From positions 124,001-188,000 of the forward strand of contig CAKTFN010000003.1 of NCBI GenBank assembly GCA_934561055.1: a stretch of 64,000 nt of DNA, in the 5' to 3' direction. The notes under the pieces are model-generated. The model worked only from the letters and a program-made list of their open reading frames with translations. It ran no database searches and was not told the DNA's origin. This stretch comes from an uncultured Eubacteriales bacterium. GTDB lineage: Bacteria; Bacillota; Clostridia; Oscillospirales; Acutalibacteraceae. Positions within the stretch are counted from its first letter, which is position 1; each line of letters begins with the position of its first letter. The position numbers were made by a program, and so were the translations under genes. Positions 9,211 through 16,937 of this stretch are shown one piece after another.

Positions 9211-9236
9211 GTTCGCCCGACAAATATCGGGCGAAC
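9211..9236 (-). terminator. Intrinsic terminator of the 2-hydroxyacid dehydrogenase gene
   Basis: Perfect 10-bp stem GTTCGCCCGA/TCGGGCGAAC with a six-base loop. On the minus strand it is followed by TTTTTATTTG. It lies 127 bases past the minus-strand stop. Confidence 0.75.
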
Positions 9237-9300
9237 GGGTATGCTGCAAATGAAAAGGACGCCGCAATAAGCAGCCGCTCCTTTATGATGCGCTTATTCA

Positions 9301-9332
9301 GAAACATCGCCATGAAAAAACGGCGGTGTTTC
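9301..9332 (+). terminator. Probable terminator of the metallophosphoesterase gene
   Basis: 11-bp stem GAAACATCGCC/GGCGGTGTTTC with one G-T pair and a 10-base A-rich loop. On the plus strand it is followed by TTTCCTTGTTT, 93 bases past the stop. Confidence 0.5.
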
Positions 9333-9362
9333 TTTCCTTGTTTCCGATCGCAAGAGCCTTTT

Positions 9363-10352
9363 TCAGCAGACCGTGTTTTCTTTAATCGGTTTTCCCTCTT
9401 CAAAACTTTTTGCGTTTTCAAGCGTTGTGACTCCGATGGCTTCAAGCGCTTCCTTTGTAAGAAAGCCCTGATGAGAAGTAACGATTACGTTCGGAAAGGA
9501 CAAAAGCCTTGCGGTGACGGAGGTGTTGAGAATGTCGTCCTCACGGTTTTCAAAAACGTTTTCCTGCTCCTCCTCATAAACGTCAAGTCCGACGCCGGAA
9601 AACTTTCTTTTTCTGATTCCTCTGATGAGATCCTCCGTGCTTATCAATGCACCCCTCGACGTGTTCACAAGCAAAACGCCGTCTTTCATTTTCTCAATTG
9701 CGGAAAGGTCAATCATATGATACGTCTCCTCCGTCAGCGGACAGTGAAGCGAAATCAAATCGCTTTTTTCGAGAAGCTCATCAAAACTCACATACTTCAC
9801 AAAACCGAGCGACGGATTTTCGATTTTATCAAACGCAAGAACTCTCATTCCGATTCCGGCGCAGGCACGGCACATCGCCGCACCGATTCTTCCCGTTCCG
9901 ATAATTCCGGCTGTTTTTCCGAAAAAGTTCATTCCCGTCAGCCCCATAAGACTGAAATTGTTTTCACGAACCTTGATATACGCTTTATGAATATGTCTGT
10001 TCACGGCAAAGGCGAGCGCAAGGGCATGTTCCGCAATCGCTTCCGGTGAATAATTCGGAACACGCATTACGGTTATTCCCGCTTTTTTTGCGGCAGAAAG
10101 GTCAACGTTATTGAACCCGGCGCAGCGAAGAAGAAGAAGTTTCACTCCCCTTTTTTCAAGTTCTTTCAAAATTTTTTCGTCCACGTCCGACGCAACAAAA
10201 ACGCAAACGGCATCATATCCCTTGGAAAGGCGGACAGTGTTTTTTGAAATATCGGTTTTGAGGTAATCTATTTCGATGCTTTTATAGTTTTCCCTGATTG
10301 AGTCAAACGATTCAATGTCATACGGCTTTGCATCATAAAAAAGGATTTTCAT
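9363..10352 (-). CDS. D-2-hydroxyacid dehydrogenase (D-lactate dehydrogenase-like)
   Basis: 329 residues, full length for the D-isomer-specific 2-hydroxyacid dehydrogenase family. The Rossmann domain carries GIIGTGRIG with an Asp at the end of strand 2 (VLAFDK), so NAD(H) is favoured over NADP(H). The catalytic triad is visible in order: Arg in NTSRGALI, Glu in DVYEEE, His in TSHQGF. The N-terminal half has the RCAGFNNVD and VPNYSPEAIAEHA motifs typical of D-lactate dehydrogenases. It likely reduces pyruvate or a related 2-oxoacid to the D-hydroxyacid and so reoxidises NADH. It follows two hairpins that separate it from the upstream sigma operon, so it is probably transcribed separately. Confidence 0.87.
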   Translation of the reverse strand: MKILFYDAKPYDIESFDSIRENYKSIEIDYLKTDISKNTVRLSKGYDAVCVFVASDVDEKILKELEKRGVKLLLLRCAGFNNVDLSAAKKAGITVMRVPNYSPEAIAEHALALAFAVNRHIHKAYIKVRENNFSLMGLTGMNFFGKTAGIIGTGRIGAAMCRACAGIGMRVLAFDKIENPSLGFVKYVSFDELLEKSDLISLHCPLTEETYHMIDLSAIEKMKDGVLLVNTSRGALISTEDLIRGIRKRKFSGVGLDVYEEEQENVFENREDDILNTSVTARLLSFPNVIVTSHQGFLTKEALEAIGVTTLENAKSFEEGKPIKENTVC

Positions 10353-10408
10353 TTTTCCTCTTTCCTTTCGTTTTTTTGTTTATTGTCCGCAAAAACGAAA
10401 AAAATATT

Positions 10409-10433
10409 CCGCTTATATTAAACATATAAGCGG
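10409..10433 (-). terminator. Second hairpin upstream of the dehydrogenase gene
   Basis: Perfect 10-bp palindrome CCGCTTATAT/ATATAAGCGG with a five-base loop. On the minus strand it is followed by AATATTTTTTT, so it can act as a backup terminator. Its position 57 bases before the dehydrogenase ATG means an operator is also possible. Confidence 0.5.
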
Positions 10434-10522
10434 TCAAAAGCACAAAGGAACTTGCAGACAAGCCGATAAACGGGGAAAACGATTTTTCCGAAAAGCCGAG
10501 AGATTATTTATAAAACAAAAAA

Positions 10523-10551
10523 CGACCGGCGCATTTTTCGTGCGTCGGTCG
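10523..10551 (-). terminator. Intrinsic terminator of the ECF sigma operon
   Basis: 11-bp stem with one mismatch (CGACCGACGCA/TGCGCCGGTCG on the minus strand), a seven-base loop and a TTTTTTG run, 16 bases past the stop of the secreted protein. Confidence 0.8.
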
Positions 10552-10566
10552 CCTTTTCGATTGTCC

Positions 10567-11208
10567 TTATCTTCCGATGAGGCCGGCAACGGTTTCGTAA
10601 CCTCTGATTGCAAGGTCATAAACGTCGTCTGCGGCATTTTGAAGATCGGAAAGAAGGTCGCCCGTGTATGAATTAATCTTTTCTTTTTCAATTGAAATAT
10701 ATGCGCCGGCATTTCCGTTTCCGTTTTCGTCAAGGAAATAATAAGCCGGAATATATACATAATATTCCTTGCCCTTTTCGATGCTTTGGCCGTAAAGGTT
10801 CAAGGCAACGTTCGTTTTTTCCGTGTCGGCGGTGATTCCGATTCCCGAAAGTCCGCCGAGAAGCGACGAAATATTTTCTCCGGTTTGAATTTTCAAATCG
10901 GTCGTTCCGGCGAAAAGAACGTCAACCGCACTTTTTTCAACGGTATAAAGAACGCTGTACGTTCCGTCCGGATTTTTTGTGCAAACCGAAATGTTGTCCG
11001 TTGATTTTCCGAAGGCTTTAAATTTGTTGTCAAGGCAGAAGGAGATTGCTCCCTTTCCGCTTTTTGTGTTGTAATAAGCGTAATAAGTCCTTCCCTTTTC
11101 AACGGGAACCGTTGGCTCGATTGCGCTGTCAACCGCCGAAACGGCAAAGGCGCAAGCAATGCTCAAAACGAGAAAAATCGCCGTAATCAAAACTGTTCTT
11201 TTTTTCAT
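10567..11208 (-). CDS. Secreted protein of unknown function in the ECF sigma operon
   Basis: 213 residues from the ATG at 11208, preceded by AAAGG at nine bases. A TTG three codons earlier is too close to that site. The signal peptide is KKRTVLITAIFLVLSIACAF, with likely cleavage after SAVDSA or AFA. The mature part is predicted beta-rich (YYAYYNTKSGKGAISF, YSVLYTVEKSAVDVLF) and ends in an amphipathic helix (SDLQNAADDVYDLAIRGYE). No catalytic motif or family was recognised. It is the last gene after sigma, anti-sigma and a 53-residue membrane protein, and terminators follow. A cell-envelope role linked to that sigma factor is inference from position. Confidence 0.75.
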   Translation of the reverse strand: MKKRTVLITAIFLVLSIACAFAVSAVDSAIEPTVPVEKGRTYYAYYNTKSGKGAISFCLDNKFKAFGKSTDNISVCTKNPDGTYSVLYTVEKSAVDVLFAGTTDLKIQTGENISSLLGGLSGIGITADTEKTNVALNLYGQSIEKGKEYYVYIPAYYFLDENGNGNAGAYISIEKEKINSYTGDLLSDLQNAADDVYDLAIRGYETVAGLIGR

Positions 11209-11233
11209 AATTATCAACCTTTCTTTTTATTAA

Positions 11234-11395
11234 TCAGCCGAAGATTTTCATAATCAAATCCTGAACAAAAACACCGTATGTGTTCAAAACATTATTCATA
11301 AACCTTTCGGCAGAGCCGTTCCCTTTGAAAACGCGAAGAATTTCATAAATAACTCCGGCCCAGCCGAAAAATATCACCGCAAGTCCTGTTGTCAC
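11234..11395 (-). CDS. 53-residue membrane protein in the ECF sigma operon
   Basis: GTG-start ORF with GAAAGGCGG seven bases upstream. It fits between the anti-sigma stop (11418) and the secreted-protein start (11208). The protein has an N-terminal hydrophobic helix (TGLAVIFFGWAGVIYEILRV), a basic turn (KGNGSAERF) and an amphipathic C-terminal segment ending DLIMKIFG. It is too short to classify. Spacing of 22 and 25 bases to its neighbours, same strand and a good ribosome-binding site support it as a real gene. A membrane partner of the sigma/anti-sigma pair or of the following secreted protein is a guess from position. Confidence 0.65.
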   Translation of the reverse strand: MTTGLAVIFFGWAGVIYEILRVFKGNGSAERFMNNVLNTYGVFVQDLIMKIFG

Positions 11396-11417
11396 AATAA
11401 AACCGCCTTTCAAAAAT

Positions 11418-12173
11418 TTATTTTATTCCCTGTTCTTTTGCGTATTTTGCATTTTTTGTGTTTCCGTATTTTTCGGCAATTTGAAGAATGTTGTTTCCGG
11501 CGGCGTCGGTTGAAAAAATGTCTGCGCCTTTTTCTTTAAAAGCTTTGACAACGTCGCTGTCGCAAAAGGCAACGGAGAAGAAAAACGCAAGCTTTTCGGT
11601 CGGGGTCATAAGCATTCCGTCCTTCTTTTTAAGCTCCTCAAGAGCTTTTTTCGAGTTGCCGATGAGCGTACTTTCCAAAAGGGGGTCAAGGCCGGTCGAA
11701 CCGAAAACATCTTCAACTGATTTTGCGATGTCGCTTATCACGCCGTATGACAAAAATGAGGTGCAGTTCACGGCATAATTCAAAATTTCACGGCTTGCAA
11801 GAACGCCGCTTTTGAGAAGCTTTTCAATGAGACTTTCGTCACCATTTGAAATTGCAAGCATCAGCGCCTTTTCTCCGCTTGAGGAGGCCGACGTTGAAAC
11901 CGAAGGCGAAGTTGACGCTTCCGGCTTCGGCTTTGAAAAAGTTTTCACCGAAAAGAACGCTCCGACCGCAACAATGCAAAGGCAGGCGGCCGCCGCAAAA
12001 AAGCGAAAAGCAACCGTCCTTTTTGAAGGCGACTTTTTAAGGCCGGCTTTTTTGAAGGCAAGCTCTTTGATTTTCAGCTCGTCATCCTTTTCGATTGAGA
12101 CTTCGATTCCGTCAAAAAGCTTTTCCGTCTCTTCCAAAGAGAGGTCGGAAAGAAAAGTTTCAAAATCAGTCAA
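11418..12173 (-). CDS. Anti-sigma-like membrane protein with C-terminal ankyrin repeats
   Basis: 251 residues from a TTG at 12173, chosen because GGAGG sits eight bases upstream inside the 3' end of the sigma gene (8-base overlap). Layout: a cytoplasmic acidic N-terminus (~1-55, including FLSDLSLEETEKLFDGIE), one membrane helix (~56-76, FFAAAACLCIVAVGAFF), a Ser/Thr/Pro-rich linker (SPSVSTSASSSG), then ankyrin-like repeats outside the membrane (ALMLAISNGDESLIEKLLKSG; VVKAFKEKGADIF; GNNILQIAEKYGN). The architecture and coupling to the ECF gene suggest an anti-sigma factor whose external sensor is an ankyrin domain. The N-terminus lacks an obvious HxxxCxxC zinc motif, so the anti-sigma role is inference. 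Confidence 0.72.
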   Translation of the reverse strand: MTDFETFLSDLSLEETEKLFDGIEVSIEKDDELKIKELAFKKAGLKKSPSKRTVAFRFFAAAACLCIVAVGAFFSVKTFSKPKPEASTSPSVSTSASSSGEKALMLAISNGDESLIEKLLKSGVLASREILNYAVNCTSFLSYGVISDIAKSVEDVFGSTGLDPLLESTLIGNSKKALEELKKKDGMLMTPTEKLAFFFSVAFCDSDVVKAFKEKGADIFSTDAAGNNILQIAEKYGNTKNAKYAKEQGIK

Positions 12174-12735
12174 ACAAAACACCTCCCGGAGCTTTTTCAA
12201 GCAGTACTTTAAGTTTTTGAAGCGCACGCCGTGAGCGTTTTTGAACGGCTTCGGCGGAAAGCGAAATTCTTTCGCCTATTTCGGCGGCTGTTTCGCCCAA
12301 AAAATATTTTCTGACAATAATCGTTCTGTCGGGTTCTCCGAGCGAAGAAACGGCGTCCTTAATAAGACGGTTTTTTTCTTTTCTTTCGCTTTCGTCAAAG
12401 ATTTTCTCCCGAGAAGGAAGCTCTTCGGCCTCATCAATCGAAACAACCTTTCCGGTTTCCTTTTTGAGTTTTCGATAACGGTCGATCGCTTCGTTTTTTG
12501 CGCCGAAAGCAAGGTAACCTTTAATGCTTCCCCTTGAAAGGTCAATCTTTTCGACATTACCGAAAAAAGCGGCAAAAACGTCTGCGGCACATTCCTGAGC
12601 GTCCTCGTTCGTTCCGACGGGAAGAAGAACCGTTCGGCAGATTTTGAAAACGAGGGGAGAATATTCCTTCAAAAGGAGTGAAAAGCCCTTTGACGGATTC
12701 TTTTTAATTTCGGAAAGCAAGAGTTCGTCGGTCAT
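12166..12735 (-). CDS. ECF-type RNA polymerase sigma factor
   Basis: 189 residues, typical for extracytoplasmic-function sigma factors. The region 2 core-binding helix is visible at NEDAQECAADVFAAFFGN, followed by YLAFGAKNEAIDRYRK (regions 2.3-2.4, -10 recognition). An acidic linker follows. Region 4 (LGEPDRTIIVRKYFLGETAAEIGERISLSAEAVQKRSRRALQKL) carries the helix-turn-helix that reads the -35 element. It should redirect RNA polymerase in response to an envelope signal relayed by the overlapping downstream membrane protein. No clear vegetative promoter was found in the 138 bases upstream; autoregulation is common in the family but cannot be read here. Confidence 0.88.
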   Translation of the reverse strand: MTDELLLSEIKKNPSKGFSLLLKEYSPLVFKICRTVLLPVGTNEDAQECAADVFAAFFGNVEKIDLSRGSIKGYLAFGAKNEAIDRYRKLKKETGKVVSIDEAEELPSREKIFDESERKEKNRLIKDAVSSLGEPDRTIIVRKYFLGETAAEIGERISLSAEAVQKRSRRALQKLKVLLEKAPGGVLFD

Positions 12736-12823
12736 CGGGTTTTCCCCTCCTTCACTTATATATACGAAATTTTAACACACAATCGGACAACTTTTTTTGA
12801 AAAATTTGAGAATTTTTGAAAAT

Positions 12824-12857
12824 CACCCCCGAAAGAAAATTTTCCTGTTCGGGAGTG
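12824..12857 (-). terminator. Intrinsic terminator of the zinc-ribbon gene
   Basis: 9-bp stem CACTCCCGA/TCGGGGGTG on the minus strand (one G-T pair), followed by ATTTTC and a further T-rich run, 17 bases past the stop. Confidence 0.7.
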
Positions 12858-12873
12858 ATTCTTTGATTAAGTT

Positions 12874-13670
12874 TTAAAAGCCCCAACGCTGATGGCGGAA
12901 ATTCTTCTTGATTTGACTTTGTCTGATATCCTCACGAAGTTTGTCACCGGGAAAATCAATAAGCCTTTCGCAATGCTCGCAACGAATTTCTTTAATGTCG
13001 GTCTGAAGGTGATTGTAAAATATAATCGACTTCATAGTGAGTCTTCTTTCGCAATACGGGCAGTGAGCCATCCCGTGTTTAATGAGATCGGCAAACATTT
13101 CGGCGCCCATATACTGATCTTCAATCATATACCTTTCAAAATTCTTTTCCTTTACATTGCGTTCTCCCTTCAAAACAGAAGAAAGATTGAAATAAATCAA
13201 CGCTCCGGCTAAAAGAACAGAAAGAACAATAAAAATGCCTCTTAGGTCAGACTTCTCCCCATCAAAGGTACAATAAATAATAACTATAATACAGAATAGA
13301 ATAAAAGCAATCATTATCGGAGCAAACCATTTATCCATAAAGGTTTTGTTTCCGTCCTTTTTCTGTATCTCCCGCCAAAGTTTCATCCTTGCCCTCTCGC
13401 CTTTGTCGTCAAGGGGAAAGCCGCACTTCGGGCAGGTTTTGTCCTCAAGAGTAACCTTTTTTCCGCAGTCGGGGCAAATCAAACGGTCGGCAAGCTCTTC
13501 CTTTTTCTTTTGCTCTTCAAAAGCGAGCCGCCTTTTTTCGGCAAGTTCTGCTTCCTTCCGCTTTTTTCCGCCTTTTGCTCAGTCTTAAATTCTTCGATAT
13601 TACAACTGCAATGCGGACAAACAACCGCTGCTTCGCTGACCTGATTTTTACATGCCGGACAAATCGCCAT
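12874..13670 (-). pseudogene. Zinc-ribbon membrane protein split by a -1 frameshift
   Basis: Two reading frames together make one sensible protein of about 265 residues. Frame 1 (from the ATG at 13670) has a zinc ribbon (CPACKNQVSEAAVVCPHC) and a charged segment. Near the A6 tract (T6 at 13562-13567 on the plus strand) the sense shifts by -1 into KEAELAEKRRLAFEEQKKKE. That frame continues with a second zinc ribbon (CPDCGKKVTLEDKTCPKCG), two adjacent membrane helices (APIMIAFILFCIIVIIY and IFIVLSVLLAGALIYF), and a C-terminal CPYC...CEHC pair. The same-type ribbons, continuous charged coiled-coil and lack of a good start for the second part argue for one gene. A homopolymer sequencing error, a real mutation or slippage during expression are all possible. 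Function unknown. Confidence 0.7.
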
Positions 13671-13691
13671 TTTAAATCTCTCCGATTAAGA

Positions 13692-14810
13692 TTACTTCAC
13701 AAACTTTTTGCGAAGAAGATCTTTTGCTTCGTTCTTTGAAAATCCGCCGGGTGAATAGATGAAGTTGTTCGGAACTTCTCCGTTCCAGCGTTCGCACCAC
13801 TGCGAAACTTCCTCATCGGTCATAACGATATCGCTGACGTCGGCAAGTCTCATGATTATTTCAAAGAACTGGGCGCTGTTCGTTTTCATGAGGTTCATGA
13901 GCGCTCTTGACTTCGTTCTCTCGTAACGAACGCCTCTTACGACGAGATCACGCATGAAAGCGGCGCAGGCAACGCCGTGAGGAACTTTGTAATGTTCGGT
14001 GAGAATATAGCCGAGCGGATGCGGGAACGCCGTTCCGCAGCAGGCAAGGGTGATTCCGGCGTAAAGAGAACCGTAATAAAGCTGCTCGCGCATTTTTTCG
14101 TCCGGAAGTTTCTTTTCTCTGTCGAGATATTTAAGGCCTTCCCAAATCATCGGAATTGCCTTTTCTGCGAACATGGTGGGGATATCGGTGCATTTCGGGC
14201 TGTAAAAGCCTTCGATTGCGTGGCAAAGAGCATCGAGTGCGGTTGAAACCGTGACGTCATACGGCATCGAGTGGGTATATGACGCATCGGCAAAAGTGAG
14301 AGCCGGAGCGCAGTCCGGAGCGCAAATGCTCTTTTTTCTTTCGTCCTTTTTGTTTGAAAGGACGGCAACGGCGCCGACTTCGCTTCCCGTTCCGGCGGTT
14401 GTTCCGACGAGAACGAGCGGAAGGGCGATATTCCTTTCCTTCTTTTCATATATATCAAGCGGTAAAAAGTCTTCGTTTGCTGCATAAACGGCAACGGCCT
14501 TTGCGGCGTCAAGAGCCGAACCTCCGCCGATTCCGACAATGAATTCGGCGCCGATTTCCCTTGCGAGAACTCCGGCGGCGTGGCAATCCTCGATGTACGG
14601 ATTCGGGGTAATCTTGTCAAAAAGCTCATACTTGATTTCGCATTTTTCAAGAGCCGCCCTCATATCGTCAAACGCACCGCTGAGAAAAGCGCCTTTTCCG
14701 CCCGTGACGATGAGACAGCACTTTCCGAACGCTTTGAGCTTTTCGGCGTTCTCTCTGACGCAACCTTTTGAACTGATGACTTTTACCGGGATTGAAAGAT
14801 TGAAATCCAT
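13692..14810 (-). CDS. Iron-containing alcohol dehydrogenase
   Basis: 372 residues, the usual size for group III (iron-dependent) alcohol dehydrogenases. The NAD(P)-binding GGGSALDAAKA motif and the metal-site segments DALCHAIEGFYS, FPHPLGYILTEHY and KVPHG are in the expected order and supply the Asp and His ligands. It probably interconverts an aldehyde and an alcohol with NAD(P)H, a fermentative electron sink in the cytoplasm; the substrate cannot be read. RBS AAGGAGG lies nine bases before the ATG. Its own promoter faces away from the apbE-rnf operon. The zinc-ribbon gene follows 21 bases after its stop and is probably co-transcribed. Confidence 0.88.
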   Translation of the reverse strand: MDFNLSIPVKVISSKGCVRENAEKLKAFGKCCLIVTGGKGAFLSGAFDDMRAALEKCEIKYELFDKITPNPYIEDCHAAGVLAREIGAEFIVGIGGGSALDAAKAVAVYAANEDFLPLDIYEKKERNIALPLVLVGTTAGTGSEVGAVAVLSNKKDERKKSICAPDCAPALTFADASYTHSMPYDVTVSTALDALCHAIEGFYSPKCTDIPTMFAEKAIPMIWEGLKYLDREKKLPDEKMREQLYYGSLYAGITLACCGTAFPHPLGYILTEHYKVPHGVACAAFMRDLVVRGVRYERTKSRALMNLMKTNSAQFFEIIMRLADVSDIVMTDEEVSQWCERWNGEVPNNFIYSPGGFSKNEAKDLLRKKFVK

Positions 14811-14878
14811 GTTTTTTCCTCCTTGAGATTAATTGTTATATATTTTTAAAACGGAGTTGTTCTTTCTTAGCTGTTCTT

Positions 14879-14906
14879 ATTATACCACATTCTTCCGCTA
14901 AAGCAA
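14879..14906 (-). promoter_or_regulatory. Sigma-A promoter of the alcohol dehydrogenase gene
   Basis: On the minus strand TTGCTT, a 16-base spacer and TATAAT, about 70 bases before the ATG. Confidence 0.6.
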
Positions 14907-14940
14907 GCACAATATTTGTCGCATTATGCCGCAAATTGTC

Positions 14941-14969
14941 TTGAAATTTTTGTGAAAATAGTATACAAT
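14941..14969 (+). promoter_or_regulatory. Sigma-A promoter of the apbE-rnf operon
   Basis: TTGAAA, a 17-base spacer and TACAAT, 41 bases before the apbE ATG. This is the only clear promoter upstream of the whole nine-gene run. Confidence 0.6.
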
Positions 14970-15010
14970 AAAAGGAAAGTATTTTTGTGCCTTTGAGGAG
15001 GAGGTTTTGA

Positions 15011-16012
15011 ATGAGCAAAAAGAAAAAGATTGTCCTTTCGGTTCTTTCCGTTGTTATTGTTGCCGCAATTACGGCGGCCGCAATTGTTTTTGCCGGATAC
15101 AAAAAAGAATATACCCTCAAAGAAAAGAACTCCCTCTCAATGGGAAGCATTGTCACAATCAAACTTTACGGCGACGACGCTTTCAAAAAGCTTGACGTTG
15201 TCAAAGGACTTATTGATAACCTTGACAAAGAAATTTCAAGAAAAATCGATTCCTCAGCCGTTTCGGCTCTCAACAAAAACGGTGAAGTCAAAAGCGCAAC
15301 CGTTTCGGACATTCTTTTGAAATGCAGAAAAATTTCCGAAATGAGCGGCGGTGCATTCGATCTGACCGTCGGCCGCCTTTCATCGCTTTGGGACTTTGAC
15401 GACGACATAAAAAAAGTTCCGTCCGAAGCGGAAATTAAAAAAGAGCTTTCGACCGTTGATTACGAAAAAATTGCAATAAACGGTGCAAACGTCGCAATCG
15501 GAAAAGGCCAAACGCTTGACCTCGGCGCAGTCGGAAAAGGTGCCGCCTGCGACGCCGCAAAAGCATACCTTCAAAAAAGCGGCGTAAAAGGCGCAGTTGT
15601 TTCAGTAGGAGGAAGCATTCTCGCTTTCGGAAAGCGCAACAAAATCGGCGACAAATGGCGTATTGCCGTCCGTCATCCCCGTGAAGAAAACACATACATC
15701 GGTGTAATCAATCTTTCCGAAGGCTTTGTTTCAACTTCGGGAGATTATGAAAAATACTTTGAAAAAGACGGAAAGCGTTATCATCATATTCTCGACGCAA
15801 ACACCGGTTACCCGGCCGACAGCGGTCTTTCAAGCGTTACGGTCGTCTGCGACAGCGGAACGCTCAGCGACGCTCTTTCAACCGCCTGCTTCATCCTCGG
15901 CGAAGAAAAAAGCAAAGAACTTCTTGACGAATACTCCGCCGCCGCAATCTTCATTGACAAAGACCTCAACGTTTCAACCTACGGCGAAGTCGACTTTGAA
16001 AAAATGGCATGA
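15011..16012 (+). CDS. apbE: FAD:protein FMN transferase (ApbE), membrane-anchored
   Basis: 333 residues. It transfers FMN from FAD to a threonine of target proteins. An N-terminal membrane anchor (VLSVLSVVIVAAITAAAIVFA) places it outside. Family motifs in order: MGSIVTIKLYG, GAFDLTVG, the flavin/Mg-binding LDLGAVGKGAACD, GGSILAFGK, and the C-terminal HHILDANTGYPAD followed by SGTLSDALSTACFILG. It starts after a GAGGAGGAGG ribosome-binding site. Its natural substrates are encoded just downstream: RnfG and RnfD each carry a Thr acceptor motif. The next gene starts four bases before its stop. Confidence 0.93.
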   Translation: MSKKKKIVLSVLSVVIVAAITAAAIVFAGYKKEYTLKEKNSLSMGSIVTIKLYGDDAFKKLDVVKGLIDNLDKEISRKIDSSAVSALNKNGEVKSATVSDILLKCRKISEMSGGAFDLTVGRLSSLWDFDDDIKKVPSEAEIKKELSTVDYEKIAINGANVAIGKGQTLDLGAVGKGAACDAAKAYLQKSGVKGAVVSVGGSILAFGKRNKIGDKWRIAVRHPREENTYIGVINLSEGFVSTSGDYEKYFEKDGKRYHHILDANTGYPADSGLSSVTVVCDSGTLSDALSTACFILGEEKSKELLDEYSAAAIFIDKDLNVSTYGEVDFEKMA

Positions 16013-16383
16013 AAAAAAAGCTCGGTCTCAAAAAAGGAGATGTTTTGATTTTTTCCGTTCTTTCGGTAATTTGCATTCTTCTTTTTCTCGTTCCGTTTTT
16101 TAAAGGCGGAGGAAACACGGTTGCAACCGTCTGGCTCGAAGGAAAAAAGGAAAAGGAAATCAACCTTTCCGCCGTTACGGAAGATTACGAAATTAAAATC
16201 AATCACTGCGTTCTTTCGGTCGGGAAAGGAAAGATCGGTTTTCTTTCTTCGGACTGTCCTGATAAGCTCTGCGTGAAAAGCGGCTTTCTTTCAAAAAACG
16301 GAGACACCGCCGCGTGCCTTCCGAACAAGGTTGTTGTTAAACTTGAAAACAGAAAAGAAAGGCTCGACGCAGTTGCGTACTGA
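16009..16383 (+). CDS. NusG domain II-containing protein
   Basis: 124 residues with one N-terminal membrane helix (VLIFSVLSVICILLFLVPFF) and an extracellular NusG-domain-II-like beta domain ending CPDKLCVKSGFLSKNGDTAA and CLPNKVVVKL. The three cysteines (CPDKLC and CLPN) are typical of this small family, which often accompanies Rnf/ApbE operons in clostridia. The gene overlaps the apbE stop by four bases and its own 3' end contains the ribosome-binding site and TTG start of the next gene. The molecular role is not established; a part in flavinylation or membrane assembly is inferred from context. Confidence 0.85.
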   Translation: MKKKLGLKKGDVLIFSVLSVICILLFLVPFFKGGGNTVATVWLEGKKEKEINLSAVTEDYEIKINHCVLSVGKGKIGFLSSDCPDKLCVKSGFLSKNGDTAACLPNKVVVKLENRKERLDAVAY

Positions 16384-16900
16384 GCTTTCAAAAACAAAAA
16401 AAATCTGCGTTTTCGGTTTGCTCGGTGCGCTTTCATTGGTTCTGAGCGTTTTTGAAAACCTGATTTTTCCGTCCGTTCCCTTCCTTCCCGCCGGAGCGAA
16501 GGTCGGACTTTCAAACATCGTCACAATGTTCGCTGGAAGCGTTTTCGGTTTTTCCGGCGCGTTATACATTGCGCTTCTCAAAGCTCTTTTTGCTTTTGTC
16601 ACAAGGGGCGCAGTCGCTGGAGCAATGAGCCTTTCCGGCGGAATTTTAAGCGTTATCGTTCTTTACGTTATATTAAGGAAAGAGAGAAAAACGATAAGCT
16701 TCATCGGAATCGGCGTTCTTTGCGCCGTTTTCCATAACCTTGGCCAGCTTCTTTGCTCATGCGTTCTTTCGGGGAAAGCAATGCTCGGCTACGGGAAATA
16801 TCTTCTTCTTTTCGCAATCGTCAGCGGCAGTATCACCGGCATTGTTCTCAATACGGTTATGCCGAGACTGATAAATCTGAAGGAGTCCGAAAAGAACTGA
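16373..16900 (+). CDS. Hpre_diP_synt_I / Gx transporter-family membrane protein
   Basis: 175 residues from a TTG at 16373, preceded by AAGAAAGG at ten bases; this start lies inside the last codons of the previous gene. Five or so membrane helices are evident (ICVFGLLGALSLVLSVFENL; ALYIALLKALFAFV; GGILSVIVLYVIL; FIGIGVLCAVFHNLGQLLC; LLLFAIVSGSITGIVLNTV). The segment FPSVPFLPAGAKVGLSNIV is the family signature. Members are labelled heptaprenyl diphosphate synthase component I, but they look like ECF-transporter substrate-binding components and often sit beside apbE and rnf. A flavin or flavin-precursor transporter supplying ApbE is an inference from that neighbourhood. Confidence 0.8.
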   Translation: MRTELSKTKKICVFGLLGALSLVLSVFENLIFPSVPFLPAGAKVGLSNIVTMFAGSVFGFSGALYIALLKALFAFVTRGAVAGAMSLSGGILSVIVLYVILRKERKTISFIGIGVLCAVFHNLGQLLCSCVLSGKAMLGYGKYLLLFAIVSGSITGIVLNTVMPRLINLKESEKN

Positions 16901-16910
16901 ATTCGGACTC
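16883..16910 (+). terminator. Weak hairpin at the end of the Gx-family gene
   Basis: 9-bp perfect stem GAGTCCGAA/TTCGGACTC overlapping the stop codon, followed only by TTTC. It may attenuate rather than stop transcription into rnfC. Confidence 0.4.
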
Positions 16911-16937
16911 TTTCAAAAAACAAAGTAAAAAAAGAAG

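Noticed and set aside
12874..13482. The second zinc-ribbon frame as an independent gene with a TTG start at 13482
   Set aside because: No ribosome-binding site there, and the same frame upstream continues a charged helix that joins naturally to the first zinc ribbon; a frameshift explains both parts better.
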